From Larix kaempferi (lineage: Eukaryota > Streptophyta > Pinopsida > Pinales > Pinaceae): DNA of 64,000 bases. The notes below the pieces were generated by a model. It made no database searches. It was not told the DNA's origin and saw only the letters and a list, made by a program, of their open reading frames with translations. Numbering within the stretch: position 1 is the first letter of the stretch; each line of letters starts with the position of its first letter. The position numbers and the translations under genes were made by a program. Where the stretch lies: contig BSBM01001387.1 in assembly GCA_027924585.1 (NCBI GenBank), forward strand, positions 1,488,001 to 1,552,000, given 5' to 3'. Of this stretch, positions 46,400 to 58,685 are shown piece after piece.

Positions 46400-49255
46400 A
46401 AATAGCAAAAACATTTTATGATATATGAATATGTGCAAAACCTATTACAGGAAAAAAGAATGAAAACGAGAGTTTGAAATCAAGTGTGAGAGTGAGAATT
46501 TTTTCAAAGTGTCACTTGAAAGAATGCAAGTGAAAATAATGTTATTGATATTATCAGAAAAATTAGGGTCAATGAAAACTATGGAAAAAAAAGGAATCAG
46601 AATACATGTTGCATGGTCATATACATATTGTCTAGATTATCAGAAGAAGCAAATTCATTGTATAAATTGAAATGGAAGCATAAAGCATATCTAAACTATG
46701 CTATGTTAGATAAGATCTATGGGCTAAGACCATGAAATTGAGAATAAGAGGTAATGCAGAAACATGCAAGTACTTCTAAGAACACAATGACAAAACCTCC
46801 AAAGAGGAAATGGGGGAGGATGTAATGCCTAAAAGATGCAGGCCAACCATCCCTGAAGCCCTCTCTCCTAACATCTGAGGCTAAAGTGAAGAAGATCATG
46901 ATAGATGACCATTAGATGATCTAGATATGTTGGGATATTTATTATGAGATATATCTTGTTTCCCAAATGATGTATCCCTGTGTGGAGATGTGGAGTAAAT
47001 CTCTTGTTTGTTGATGTTGTGGGAACTGTACTGGAATCTATTGCAACATCCTTGTACAAGTATCACTTGTTGGGTTCGGAATGCCTCCCAGGGTCTATTG
47101 TTTTGTCATAGCTAAACATTACAGCTGAGTACAAACTTGGTTTCAAATGGTGGAAAAGATATCTCATGTAATACAACTGAGTACATCCATTGAGGATCTT
47201 ATGATTGATTTCTCATATTTTTTGTCTTAATTAACTATTGTACAGAGTGTGCATATTATTTTATTATTTTGTTTTTTCATTTTCGCATATTTTTTATGCA
47301 AAATGTAGTGCTACTTCATATATACTATATAATTAAAATCTATTATAATACCCATGGAATTCTATCAATATTATTACTTATTCTCATATGAGATCAGGCT
47401 CGGGACTTTATTAAAATCAAAAGTCATTTCTGGCATTGTTATGGTGCTAAAGTAGGCATGAAGTTCAAATATAAATCAAAATTTGTGGCACAATCTCGGT
47501 TAGTTATTCTCTACTACAAATTCCCTTTCCCATTTTCAATAATTGACTCAATTGGAATACAATATGAAAACATTTCAAACTGGAGTTGATTGGGAAAGTC
47601 ATCTTTCATGATTTCTAGAATGTGTTGGATTTTATAAAATACCTTGTTTCCCTATATTGATGAATATCCATGATTGAAACTCATTGAGGAAAGAGTTATA
47701 GGTGAGAAAAACCATGGCTAAATCCATGGGTGATTGAGACATGTTCATGAAGTAGGATTGGATTGGACTTCCTCAATAATAAAGAAATTTTAGAAAACCC
47801 TGCTAATGATGAATAAAAACAAAAAAAACACAAATATAATAACATTTTTTTAGAAAGGGATACACGCATACCCATGGTCTACCCATTTATTATTTTAGAT
47901 TTAGGCAAGATCATTTGCATGTGACCAACTTTAGGGTCGAGTTGTTCTCCTAGGGTTTGGTTGTTCATCACACCCCACAAACTCTAGACTACTAGAGGGA
48001 GGTGCAACTTCTCCATAACTAGAATCCCTCGATTTGTATGAAAATTTTCCTATGGTTTGTTCTACAACTTTGAGCACACCTAGAAAAGACTTGGAGCAGT
48101 CTACACCCTTTATTCTCAGGATCCTACTAGGTTTAGGTAGAGAATTTTTGGGAACACTTTATAACCATGAGAATGTAGTATAGTTTTTCTATGCAATAAT
48201 TTTGTTCTTTCTTTAGTTGTCTGGACTCTATAGGGGTATAAAACACAGAAATAGGACAACACCATGAATTTCACTTCATAAAAATCATAAAACTTCGAGG
48301 AGAAGATATTGTAAAACCCAAAACTAAGCAAGAATTTGTTATTCTAATGATTCATAGTTTATAGTGCTATACTTTCTAAAGTACAGGGAACAAGGTTGAA
48401 GTGAAATTTATGAGCATTTAACAAGACTAGGAAAGGAAAAGAAAATCAAGTTCAAAGTCAGCTTCAACAAGCTCAATCATGGATGGAAGTGGGACCTTTT
48501 AAATAAATACAGACAATTAGTGAGTTGGAATCATGGCTCTAAATATTTGAATATTACAAGGCAAGAGGGGCTAGGATTAGGGGGTGCATGTAATGGATTG
48601 AATCCAGGGATGTGCCCTCTAAATTCTATTTCTAGCACCTAAAGAGAAAACTGAATCTAGAGAAAATTTTAGTTCTACTAGATCGAAGTTGCAACCTTTC
48701 AGCAAATGAAAATGAAGTTTCATAGATTTTCAAGGACATTTCCAAAATATATTTCACTTCAATATGCTTCGATCCTTGTAACACTTCCCCCAAAAGGTAG
48801 AAACTTATGAGAGGGTCTGTCCTTCTTAGGAACTATTGCTAGTCGAATTAGAGGCAACAACGAAAGGCCTAAATTTGACTAAACTGAAGACTTATCATGA
48901 AAATTTTTAAGCATAAATGTGATAATAAGGACAAGACCTTTTGAGTTATCATCAATGTCAAGTCGAGTTACCAAGATAAGTTCAAAGACAAGTGTGAGCT
49001 GTTAATAAAGCTAATTCAAGTTGCAAGTGTGAGTTGTGTACATTGGGAGCTATTTTGGCTAGTCTTCTAGGCATGAAAAAAACATAATCTCAGAATCTGG
49101 GCACGAACAACCATTTTTAACAGTAAAAAATGCACAGAATACCATGAATATAAATTCAGTATTATGTATATAACACAGAATACCCATAAAACCAGGAGGT
49201 AAACCTTTTAAGCTAAAACTAAGACCAATGATTAGAAGACATGAAACAGGAATAT
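46400..49255. other. Unassigned 2.9 kb between exons of the second gene
   Basis: No gene recognised. AT-rich with scattered short frames (for example 46868-47059, 48116-48331, 49059-49259) lacking motifs. Could be a long intron with old repeat debris. Confidence 0.45.
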
Positions 49256-50786
49256 CCATACCTGTGTCCCTTGTGGAAATTGAGAAACTACAATTTCCTC
49301 AACATGTGTATTCGTGCAACTAGCCTCTGTTTCTGACCGGTCAATAAAATCCGTATCATCAAAGTTGTCATCATTCATGAATTTGGTATACTGCATAAAT
49401 TCCATATAATTTATAAACATTAGATTTGGAGAATAAAAAAATTAGATTTCATATAATAAATTGAAAAATATTATTGCATACTTACATACCTTTCCTATGT
49501 TTTGATTTTGTCCAACGATGACTCGCTTATAATTATCTCTATAGTACGTTGCATACTATTAAAGCTCTAATCCAGTCATGCTACTCAAGTGATCATCAGA
49601 ATAATCATCAAATGGGATTTCATCCATATTGGTTGAAGATGACAAAGTATTTATGCCGATTTCCACCCCTGCCAATGTAGCCCCAACATGCTCTCTTATC
49701 TCTTCCCTCACCCCTCTTGCTATTTGGGATGTCATTTCCAACTCCTCTGGCAAAGCAATGACTCTAGGATGTGGCTGTACTAACTGAGGCATCGGACGCC
49801 TATATTGAACATCTCATCGTTCATTAGGTCATTCATATGTATGACATTTTCTAACACCATAGAAATTGGATCCCATATCTGTATAGTCATGGTCCATGTG
49901 AAACCAGAACTCTGCAATCAGCATCTTAACAAAATACTGAGGAACCACATCATTATTAGGGAACTTCCCATATGCACACAGGAACCTGGAATAAATATGG
50001 GGTGCAATTAGTGGATCATTGAATCTTGTGATCTTTAGACTTTTTTGTCTTCAGGCCGCAAGTCAAAACATGAAAAGACCATTTCTTTTGTGACAAATTT
50101 TTTTATTTCTTCAAACTTGTGGCGACCCATCACTGACAACTGCCTCCTACACATCATGTCATGAAAAATATGGGTTGATGGTCCAACCCCAAGATATGTC
50201 TCGATCAAACTGTTCAGATTGTGCAGAACAATCTGGAGACACTGTTGAGAACCAAAAGAGATATTTGAAGTGTCAAGTTCTGCCTGCAATCTCGATGAAT
50301 GCTCCTTCATATATTCCACAATCAACATAGCGATGTTGTCTTCCCAAGGAGTATCCTCGGGAACATCTCTAGGATGACTGTAAAGAGGATCATATCTTTC
50401 ATTGTGAGCATATTGCTGCACCCAATGACCTCTCCTTGTCTGGGGAGGTGGATTAGGATCAACAGCAGCAAACCCTGTAAGAAGTAAAATGCATGTGCAA
50501 GTATTAAAAACTATATATATAATTTTTCAATCAAATTATAAACATTTAAATAAAATGTGTTCATTTTAAATATTTGATGGAACCTCTGCATTATCATGAA
50601 CATGGTGAGAAATAGAAATAAAGTCTTCTGAACCATCATTATTGTTAGAATGTACAGAAGCCCCTGTAGGAAACCAAATATTGGTAATCACATGTAAGTT
50701 TACAGGAAAAATCATGTAATTTTTCACAAATAAAACAATCATGTCAAACAAAAATTCTAGTCAAAATGTATGTAAACAATATCTAC

Positions 50787-52060
50787 CTGGCGATGGCATA
50801 TCTGAAGAATAAGACACTAAGGGTGCCATCTGTGGTTGTCCAACAGACCTTGTAGACCCACCCTCAGACAGATTTCTGTCATTTTGAGAGCCACCACCTG
50901 TGCACAACAAGATCTTAGAAAGATCTGTGTAAAAGAAGTTTTATGTTTATATAGACTTGAGCATGAATGGAATGACAATTGAATTTACCTGATGATGACA
51001 TCAGGGAGTGAAGCTGCATACTAGAAAAGATTGCTTCACCCTGAAGTTGTGAACCTGTGCCTGATAAGAATTTTCCATAGATTAATAAACATGTCAAACA
51101 AGAATTCTAGTCAGAATGTATGTAAACAATCTCTACCTGACGATGGCGTATAAGACACTAAGGGTGTCCTCTGAGTTTGTCCACCGGTAGCTGTAGACCC
51201 CTCAGACAGACGTCCATCATTGCGAGAGACACCACCTGTGCACAATAAGATCTTAGAAATATGTGTAAAAAAATATTTATGTTTATATAGACTTCAGCAT
51301 AAATTGAATAACAATTGAATTTACCCGACGATGACCTCACAGAGTGTTGTTGCATAGAAGTCAAGATTGCTTCACCCTGAAGTTGTGAACCTATGCCTGA
51401 TAAGAATTTTCCACAAATTAATAAACATGTCAAACAAGAATTCTAGTCAGAATGTATGTAAACAATCTCTACCTGGCGATGGCGTATAAGACACTATGCG
51501 TGTCCTTTGAGATTGCCCACTGACACCTGTAGACCCCTTAGACAGACATTTGTCATTGTGAGAGACACCACCTATGCACAACAAGATATTAGAAAGCTGT
51601 GTAAAAAAATATTTATGATTATATACACTTGAGCATAAATTGAATAACAATTGAATTTACCTGACGATGACCTCACGGACTGTTGTTGCATAGAAGTCAA
51701 GTTTGCTTCACCCTGAAGCTGTGCCTGATAAGAATTTTCCACAGATTAATAAACATGTCAAACAAGAATTCTAGTCAGAATGTATGTAAACAATATCTAT
51801 CTGGCGATGGCGTATAATACACTAAGCGTGTCCTTTGAGATTGTCCACCGGCACCTGTAGACCCCTCAGACAGATGTATGTCATTGTGAGAGACACCACC
51901 TGTGCATAACAAGATCTTAGAAAGTTGTGTAAAAAAATATTTATGATTATATACACTTGAGCATAAATTGAATAACAATTGAATTTATGTGACGATGACC
52001 TCATGGAGTGTTGTTGCATAGAATTCAAGTTTGCTTCACCCTGAAGCTGTGAAGCTGTGC
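50787..52060 (-). repeat. Fourfold tandem amplification of an exon pair
   Basis: Four units with period 328-350 bp, each holding two small exons with introns. Exons A: 51989-52060, 51661-51724, 51325-51396, 50989-51060 (72 bp except the second, 64 bp; QLQGEA...SMQ.HS..SS). Exons B: 51801-51899, 51473-51571, 51137-51235 (99 bp) and 50787-50897 (111 bp) (GGVSHND, LSEGST, SYTPSP). Both exon types start and end in phase 1 and have lengths divisible by three, so extra copies keep the frame. Unit 4 has lost splice sites (acceptor TCAT, donors ATAAAT and ATAGAT) and exon A3 has an 8-bp deletion. Confidence 0.88.
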
Positions 52061-52209
52061 ATGATAAGAATTTTCCATAGATTAATAAACATGTCAAAAC
52101 GTGTCAAACAAGAAAAATATATTTCAGATTAACAATCGAATATACCTGACTGCATCACATGTCTTCGTCTAGCACCAATGGTAGATGTCTCTGGACGATC
52201 CATGTGTCC

Positions 52210-54275
52210 TTGTTAAGACAAAATGAGAAATCAACCAGGTTAATCATAAACTTAGAGATGTAGGCACATGAAATGCCACATTAGAACCTATTCTAGCCTA
52301 AATTAATGCTAGCAAGCACACTTCAAAATGTAATAATACCAAATCAAACAACGAGGTAAACTAACACCACAGGATTAGCTTAGAATTGGACCACAAGATC
52401 ATATCTCCCCTGTTAGATCTTGATATTTGATGTCTTATTCTGGTAGAGGTTGACTAAGCTACTAAAGCAAACTACAAAATGCAAGAAAAGGAAATCTGGA
52501 AATGAATTTCAAACAACTAATCTCTTAGAAATATTCTATAATCAAAAGTGTTATATTGCATAGACTGACCATCGCCCCCATAGAATCGCATAGAGGGTGA
52601 TGGTGGAAAAAAAGTGGGAAAAATGAGGCTAGAGAAAGGTGTAACGGTAAGTGTCTCATATAGGCAATGAAGTGGGGTATCCAATGGTAACCTAGGATTC
52701 CGATAGAAAGATATTTGTTTGTTATTATGGATCAAAGGTTTTCTTGGTTAGGGGGTGGGGTGCAAAAATCCAATGCTTGAAATATTACAACCAATTGTAT
52801 AAATGTTTAGTTGACTCTTTAATGAAATACAAAATGTTGTGTACGTGATTCATTTGCTTTTGTTGTAACCTATGGAACAATACTTAATAGGATATGAATG
52901 TAACCTATGTATATCCTAGTGAACAAGTATTTAACAATGCCCTAATCACCATCTAAGTTAGGATTAGGGCTTTTACATGCGTCAATTCTCTACTTTATCA
53001 TGGAACATTACTTAATACAATATGAATTTATCCTATTTATATCCTAGTGGACCGGTATTTAACAATGTCCTAATAGCCATCTAGGTTAGGATTAGGATTT
53101 TTACATGCTTCAACCCTTTATTAGGGCCAGGGTTTCAAATGCTCTAATTTTTTTGAAAGACTCTACATGATTAATTCCACATGTGTGAGTAAATGAAAGC
53201 TAATGTGGCATCCACCCAATATCATGGTGGTTAACAAGATAAATCAACTTGTGAAAAGCATAACTTCCTCATACGAACTCTACTTGAGGTGATCTTTGAT
53301 CCATTGGAAAGCTCTTAATGGCGCCTAGAACTCTATTCACAAAGTTTTGACCCCAAAAACAACCATTTAAAGCCTCTAACAAGATCCAAACATTTTTGGA
53401 CTCTAAATAACCAAGGTGGGACCTACCACTAAAATGGGCCCCAATAGCCACTCGCTACTTTTCCCCCCAAAAATACTGTAATAGATGAAAAATATATATA
53501 ATGATTCATTTTGGATCAATTAAACTAGTTGAGTAGTTATACCAAAGCAATTGGATGGTGCACTAAAAATAAAAAATGAGTTTGTTATGCACCATCATCA
53601 ATCTCTATGGATGTCACCTTCCTCACTTCAAGGGAGTTAATTACATCTTCATGATGTATAAAATGACCTTATGGGTCAATCTTACAATTTCAATAATGTT
53701 TGCATATGCGGTAATTGTTGTGTATCAAAATATTTCAGTTTCTTGCAATTCTATGTTTGTTGAATTATGTCTTATTGTGCTTAACTATTGTAATGAGTGC
53801 TACTACATGTATCATCTAATATTATTCTCCATACACATCCCTATAAAGTATGGAATGGAGCAACTATGACAACATTTTGGGTTGAAAATGTAGCATTGAC
53901 TATGAATGCCATACCTATTGTATAAAATCCTACAAAGCAGTGCTGAGTCATTTTAAGATATGAAATTGATATATGATATCCAAGAGAATTAACATTTTAA
54001 AAGATTAGTACTTGGTGACCTAAGAGTCCTTTCTGGTTAAAATAAAATACCTATATAGTGCAAGGAAAATAAGAAATATAAACATGTGCATTATCTTCCC
54101 TCACTTGACTCCTGTCTTTAGCTCCCTTATTAATTTGTCATCATTCACATATACATTAATCCATTTTCATTAACCCATTATACTTATCTCACTTAAGTAT
54201 GGGAAACTACAATAAGTTGTCGAAGGGAACCATGAAGCAAATCCACCTTCCATTGCCACTGTCAAATCTAGAACC
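52210..54275. other. Unassigned, with a 128-bp tandem duplication
   Basis: Two diverged copies of a 128-bp unit at about 52873-53000 and 53001-53115 (TGGAACA.TACTTAATA...TTAGGATTAGG). Otherwise AT-rich with no supported gene; the 97-codon frame at 53576-53869 shows no recognisable motif. Confidence 0.5.
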
Positions 54276-55139
54276 ATGACTAAGACCACTAAGGTAAGTT
54301 CACATTCCATAAACATTGATCAAGAGCATATTTTTGAATTTGAAAATCATATTAGAGGCATTGGTTCCAAACTATTAAGGAAAATGGGCTACTATGGACA
54401 AGGACTTGGAAAAAGAAGACAAAGCATCTCAATCCCCATTGTAGATACACAGTGGGACAAGCACGATGACCTAGGATTAAATGGAAGAATGAAAAATTAT
54501 ATGTCCAATAATACCATTTTTGTTAAGGCATAAGATGCAACAAAGTTGGCTAGATCCTCAAAAGAAAGAGCAACAAATGAAGGTAGAAACCCACTACCTC
54601 CTCAACCTTCTTGTGACATATTGAAGAAGGGAAGTAATGAGAAAGTCTTAAAGACTCATCTTCCACCAGCATGTAGAATAAGTGGCAAACTAATCAACCA
54701 TAGAAATATTAAGAAGACCAAGAGGAATACATTACGCAAGACATCCCTGATTTGTCACTGTTGCAAGAAGAAAGGCCATAGAGTTGTTAACTGTTGGTAT
54801 TCAGAATCATGTTCATTTTGTGGAAAGAAAGTTCATTATATAAATTCTTTTTGGGAGAAGCAAGACATCTGCAGGGATCCATATTCATTTTAGAGGAAGG
54901 ATGGAAAGAATACTTCTCCAAACCATCCAATAGCTCAAGGGAAAATGGAGAAGGAAGGCAAGCAAAGTAGTCCAATTAAGTTCAAGAATTTTTTCCACCA
55001 TTGCAAGTTGAGTGGACACTGGGAAGAAAAATGTTGGAAGCTTCATCCATATCTTCACCCCACCCATTGGGAAACTAACAGAAGGGAATGGAGAGTGAAC
55101 ATAAGAAGTGATGAAGTGTTTCCTACATCTACAGTATAA
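54276..55139 (+). pseudogene. Retroelement Gag relic with G-patch and zinc knuckles
   Basis: 54276-54533 has a G-patch-like core GIGSKLLRKMGYYGQGLGK, then DDLGLNGR. 54546-54893 contains CHCCKKKGHRVVNC (a complete C-X2-C-X4-H-X4-C knuckle) and a damaged second knuckle CSFCGKKVHY. 54945-55139 has HCKLSGHWEEKCWKLHP, a third with its first Cys changed to His. The order G-patch then knuckles fits some plant gypsy-type Gag regions; a host G-patch/CCHC protein is an alternative. Frames are separated by stops at 54531 and 54891. Old insertion in the transposon or captured cargo. Confidence 0.6.
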
Positions 55140-58075
55140 GGAGTAGAAACTATCCAAGGAGAGATATACACTCAAGAGGAATGTAAAACTAGCAACATGG
55201 ACAACAAATTGGTGTCAAGGATAGCCACATTCTAATAGTTTACAAACTTTCACTTGAAGAATCCACTTTGGAAAATGGACCAAATATTGATGCACGGATG
55301 TAAATGAATTTGGGGTTCCTTAGAACTCCATGAATATAGCAGACAAAGCAGCCATGGTTGAGTATGTTTTGTGGTTCAATGAATAGTTGATTCTATTTTG
55401 AGAGTGAATGTAGAAGCAACTATGATATGGTGGAGAATGTTGGTAAAGGATCCATTGCATCCTATTGATGGTTATCACTTGCAACCAAGCATTTGCAAGA
55501 GTTGGAACTATCTTGGATAGTAAAAGTGTTATGATTACACACCAATTAGAAGGTCTTTCAGTTGATGTTATTGAAGATATAAAGTGTTGATTAACAGCTC
55601 ACCAATCAATATAGATTTGCTTCCAGGATGAGAATTAACTCATCCTAACGGCAGAGAGTTTCTACCATGATAAGCAACAATTGCGTCTTGCAATGAAGAG
55701 ATCATTACCTGAGCATCCCAAGGAAACAAATGTCCATAAATTTGTAGTTGCATGAGAGGTCAACCTCACCAATGAAGCAAGCAACAATTCAATGGAATTA
55801 GGAAAGAGAATAAAAAGATCTCAATCATGGGCTAATGTTTTACTCATTGAAGATTGATTGAATCATGATTAACCAACATATAATTGTCCCATGCCAGGGA
55901 GCAATTGATCCTAGCTGAAGAGGGAAGCCCACATTTCATTTTTTATGGCATATGTTCGTTGGGATCTTAGTGTTGAATAAATGTTGCATAGATTCAATAG
56001 TGAACCAAAGTATACCAAAATTTGACTTGGATTAATTGATTTCCAAGATGGACCAATTTCAGAGCCATAGAATGCAAGAGGCTTGCATGTTGAGGATGGG
56101 AGTGAATTATGATTAAATATTTTGGGTATAGAGATTGCTCAGAGTGGAGTCAATGAGCATACCTTTGCACTACATGAATAAATAGAGACAAACATTCGAA
56201 ATGGCTTCATTGAATTGTTGAGATGGACTATCTCCAAGCTTGAGAGGGAGATGGGAATGGATGTTGAGTCTAGAGTTCAGATCATAGGATTGCACAAAGA
56301 TGAGAATCAATGAGCATACTTTTTCAGCAGGAAAAAGTGAACTAGAACCTAGAGCTAAAAATATTGGCCGACCTTGGATAATATGATATATGGTTGTAGG
56401 GAGTGGGGTTGTAAAAAATGTAGGGGATTGTAGTAAAAATTGATACAACAGAGCGGAATGAACAAGGCATTAAAGGAGATGATAGCCAGGGTTTTCTAAC
56501 TAAAAAAATCTTAAAAATGATGAATTGTGGTAAATATTCAAGGAGAAAGTGAATGGAAAACTTGATTTAACTAAAGAAGAGTGTCGATGGAGTGCAAAGA
56601 AGTCGAACATTAGTAAGATGTGGTTGGTAATATAAATAAATTTTTTTTAAATATTTTTATTTTTATATTTATATTAGAATTGGATTAAATTTTGATAACT
56701 AACAAGGATGGTAGGTGCATGAAGGTGATCTCAGGATTTGAAGGAAAGTAAGAAGAAACTTTAGTATGGGGACTTGGTATAATGACGAACAATCAAACAT
56801 ATAAGTCAAAGTGGTGGGAAACTCAGTTGTAATAATAGAAAAAGATGATAAGGACAACCTCATGAAAAAACCAATTATGTTTAGAATGTTATAAAGAATA
56901 AAAGGTTTCTTCACCCACTTTGAAATGATAGACATTATTCATTTTCGACGTTCATGTAACTCACTAGTAGACAAAATGGAAAACATCACTATTAATCTTG
57001 GCAAATGTATGCTAGTAAGAAATGGGGGTGACCCCAAATTTATATTAATACCATAGTTAATGAATAATCAAACAATGCATGGCAAGGCACACAACATTAT
57101 AAACGAATGACAAGTGCATTGGATCGAGACATGGTTATTTACTCCAAAAATTGTCATAGTACTCCCTCCTCCATCATGTGAGTTTTAACTCCTTCACGTG
57201 TGAGCTCAGAACTGTGGGTGGGATATTAACCTAGTTTTGAGTGCCTAGCATGGTGATCTCTATGTAAGTTTGGTCATATTTATGGTGCAATATAGGATCA
57301 TAGGCTTGAAGACTAAGGTTTTTGGTGTCTTTTGCATTGAAGGTTAATCAATTTCCTATAAATAATGATTTATTATTTGTCATTGCGATCTCTCTTGTTG
57401 ATGAATTGCACAGTCTAAAGCAGATTCCTTTAGTATATAACAGTGATTATTACTCTATGCATGCCATCTCAAAGGGTTTAGGTTGGAATTTAAATTCCTT
57501 TGGTGATTCACCCTTTCACCCTTCCCTTGCCCTTACCTATTATGTGTATATCAACCTAGACACTGGAATACCTAGACGAGAAGACTTGGTGGATTCATCA
57601 AGTGCTTAGGAAAATACAATTAGAGAGGAGGCATGGCATTATACAACGTTCCCTTACCCCTTATGTGTAGTATTACTTGGAATTCAATGGTATTCACAAG
57701 AAGGTTATAAAATACTTAGATTATGCTCAAAGGAATGTGTAATACAAAGCCCAGGTTTCCTGCACCGTGAAGAATCTTTTCCCATGCCACCATGGCCTGG
57801 ACGAGAGTAAAAATAGCTTTAGCTAATAGTTCGAAAAGATAAAATGGGTGCAGCGGAAAACTAGGGTCCAAAGAAGGATTACGTAAATATGCTTGCTAGG
57901 ATGTCTAGTACAGGAGAGAATTTAAATGTGCTTCTAGTTGGAAGAGGGTCCAAGGAAGAGGGTCCAAATATATCGTTGGTCCAATCACAAGAGGAATTTG
58001 GCCTCTAACCCTAACCCTAAGGGCGAATTGATCAAAATCAGATTAGTTCCAAGGAATGGTAGCCAAATTTGAAAT
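55140..58075. other. Degenerate sequence between the Gag relic and the right end
   Basis: Probably retroelement debris downstream of the G-patch Gag, but I could not place a protease or RT motif. The 95-codon frame at 57322-57609 (SDYYSMHAISKGLGWNLNSFGD) is unassigned. No RNA gene or long repeat seen. Confidence 0.4.
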
Positions 58076-58080
58076 TGAAT

Positions 58081-58362
58081 TTAGTTGGGTTTTAGAGAGA
58101 TGCCAGTGGAAAGAGAGAAACATACCCGTGTGTAGTCGTTTGATGGTATGGTTGTCTGGATCAAACTAGCGGTGGAGGTCCTCTTCTTGTGGCCGTTCAC
58201 TTCGTTGCCATGGGTGGTCTTCCCTGAAGGTGTTTCAACAAACAGAGTTGCAGTGCACCTGCTCTTCCTTCCCTTCGATGTTTCAACATAGTGTCGGTTT
58301 GAGCGAAAACAACAACAACAGTGTTGAAAATGACAATGCATGTGGTGGGGAAATATTATTGC
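58081..58362 (-). CDS. Possible inward-reading first exon at the right end of the transposon
   Basis: The minus-strand frame from 58380 includes MHCHFQHCCCCFRSNRHYVE and KKRTSTASLIQTTIPSNDYT, then a good donor candidate ACGG|GTATGT near 58127. It starts just inside the palindromic subterminal cluster (58380-58620), mirroring how the transposase starts inside the left end. It could be an upstream exon of the second gene (52203 downward), but 5.9 kb separates them and no family is recognised. Confidence 0.35.
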   Translation of the reverse strand, partial: AIIFPHHMHCHFQHCCCCFRSNRHYVETSKGRKSRCTATLFVETPSGKTTHGNEVNGHKKRTSTASLIQTTIPSNDYTRVCFSLSTGISLKPN

Positions 58363-58379
58363 ATTTATATAGTTAAACA

Positions 58380-58620
58380 TGTCTCGGCCGAGACATTAAA
58401 AGGAATCAAAACTCTCATCCGAGAAATCTGTTTGAGAGTTTGACAAAAAAAAAAATGGTTATACTCTTGAACGAGAAATTAAAAACTCTCGAGCGAACAA
58501 TTCTCTAACTATGGGAAAACTCACGGACGAGAGAAATATAACCGTGGTTAATTTCTCACACGAGAAGTAGTAAAACTCTCACCCGAGAAAATTTGTTGAC
58601 TTTTGTCTCAGGCGAGAAAA
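58380..58620 (-). repeat. Right subterminal palindromic repeat cluster
   Basis: About nine variants in 240 bp: CTCGGCCGAGAC, CTCTCATCCGAGAA, CTTGAACGAGAA, CTCTCGAGCGAA, CTCACGGACGAGAG, CTCACACGAGAA, CTCTCACCCGAGAA, CTCAGGCGAGAA. Many are flanked by AAAA. Same motif as 32405-32850. Candidate transposase-binding or promoter repeats (inference). Confidence 0.8.
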
Positions 58621-58656
58621 CGTAAATTAGAACAAAAAAAAAGCGAATTGTCATGG

Positions 58657-58685
58657 AATTGTTTCCCACCTTCGTGTTTTCACCC
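58657..58685 (-). repeat. Right terminal inverted repeat
   Basis: Ends GTGTTTTCACCC at 58685. Pairs with the left end with two mismatches in 29 bases. Confidence 0.9.

Larger units (their letters stand above)
46208..52203 (-). pseudogene. Second gene of the 27-kb transposon: multi-exon, unknown function
   Basis: Exon 1 52146-52203 starts MDRPETSTIGARRRHVMQS and ends at a GT donor in phase 1. Four exon pairs follow (50787-52060, separate entry), then 50584-50663 (GASVHSNNNDGSEDFISISHH), 49490-50474 and 49262-49390 (acidic, NDDNFDDTDFIDRSETEAS). A Cys exon at 46208-46377 ends in a stop and may be terminal. The large exon encodes HWVQQYAHNERYDPLYSH, DNIAMLIVEYMKEHSSRLQAEL, then after a frameshift FNDPLIAPHIYSRFLCAYG and PQYFVKMLIAEFWFHMDHDY. 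No domain recognised. Stops near 49840, 49825 and 49560. It could be an accessory transposition protein or a captured host gene; I cannot tell. Confidence 0.65.
31589..58685. mobile_element. 27-kb TIR DNA transposon with transposase, second gene and captured host exons
   Basis: 27,097 bp bounded by imperfect terminal inverted repeats (31589-31617 and 58657-58685, 27 of 29 bases) starting GGGTGAAAACA. It is flanked by direct TGAT (31585-31588 and 58686-58689). The flanking sequence is one LTR of element B cut in two; the intact partner LTR at 17358-18048 has a single uninterrupted copy at the matching point. Palindromic subterminal repeats lie near both ends. Cargo: DDE-type transposase relic (+), Tudor-SN and NIPA fragments (-), a second multi-exon gene (-) and older nested debris. 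The 4-bp duplication is compatible with several superfamilies; I do not assign one. Non-functional by stops in its genes. Confidence 0.87.

Noticed and set aside
31589-58685. CACTA or Mutator assignment for the 27-kb element
   Set aside because: CACTA ends start CACT(A/G) with 3-bp duplications and MULEs give 8-11 bp duplications. Here ends are GGGTGAAAAC with 4 bp, and the transposase motifs fit neither.
31589-58685. Helitron
   Set aside because: Inverted ends and a target duplication are present, and no Rep/helicase motif is seen.
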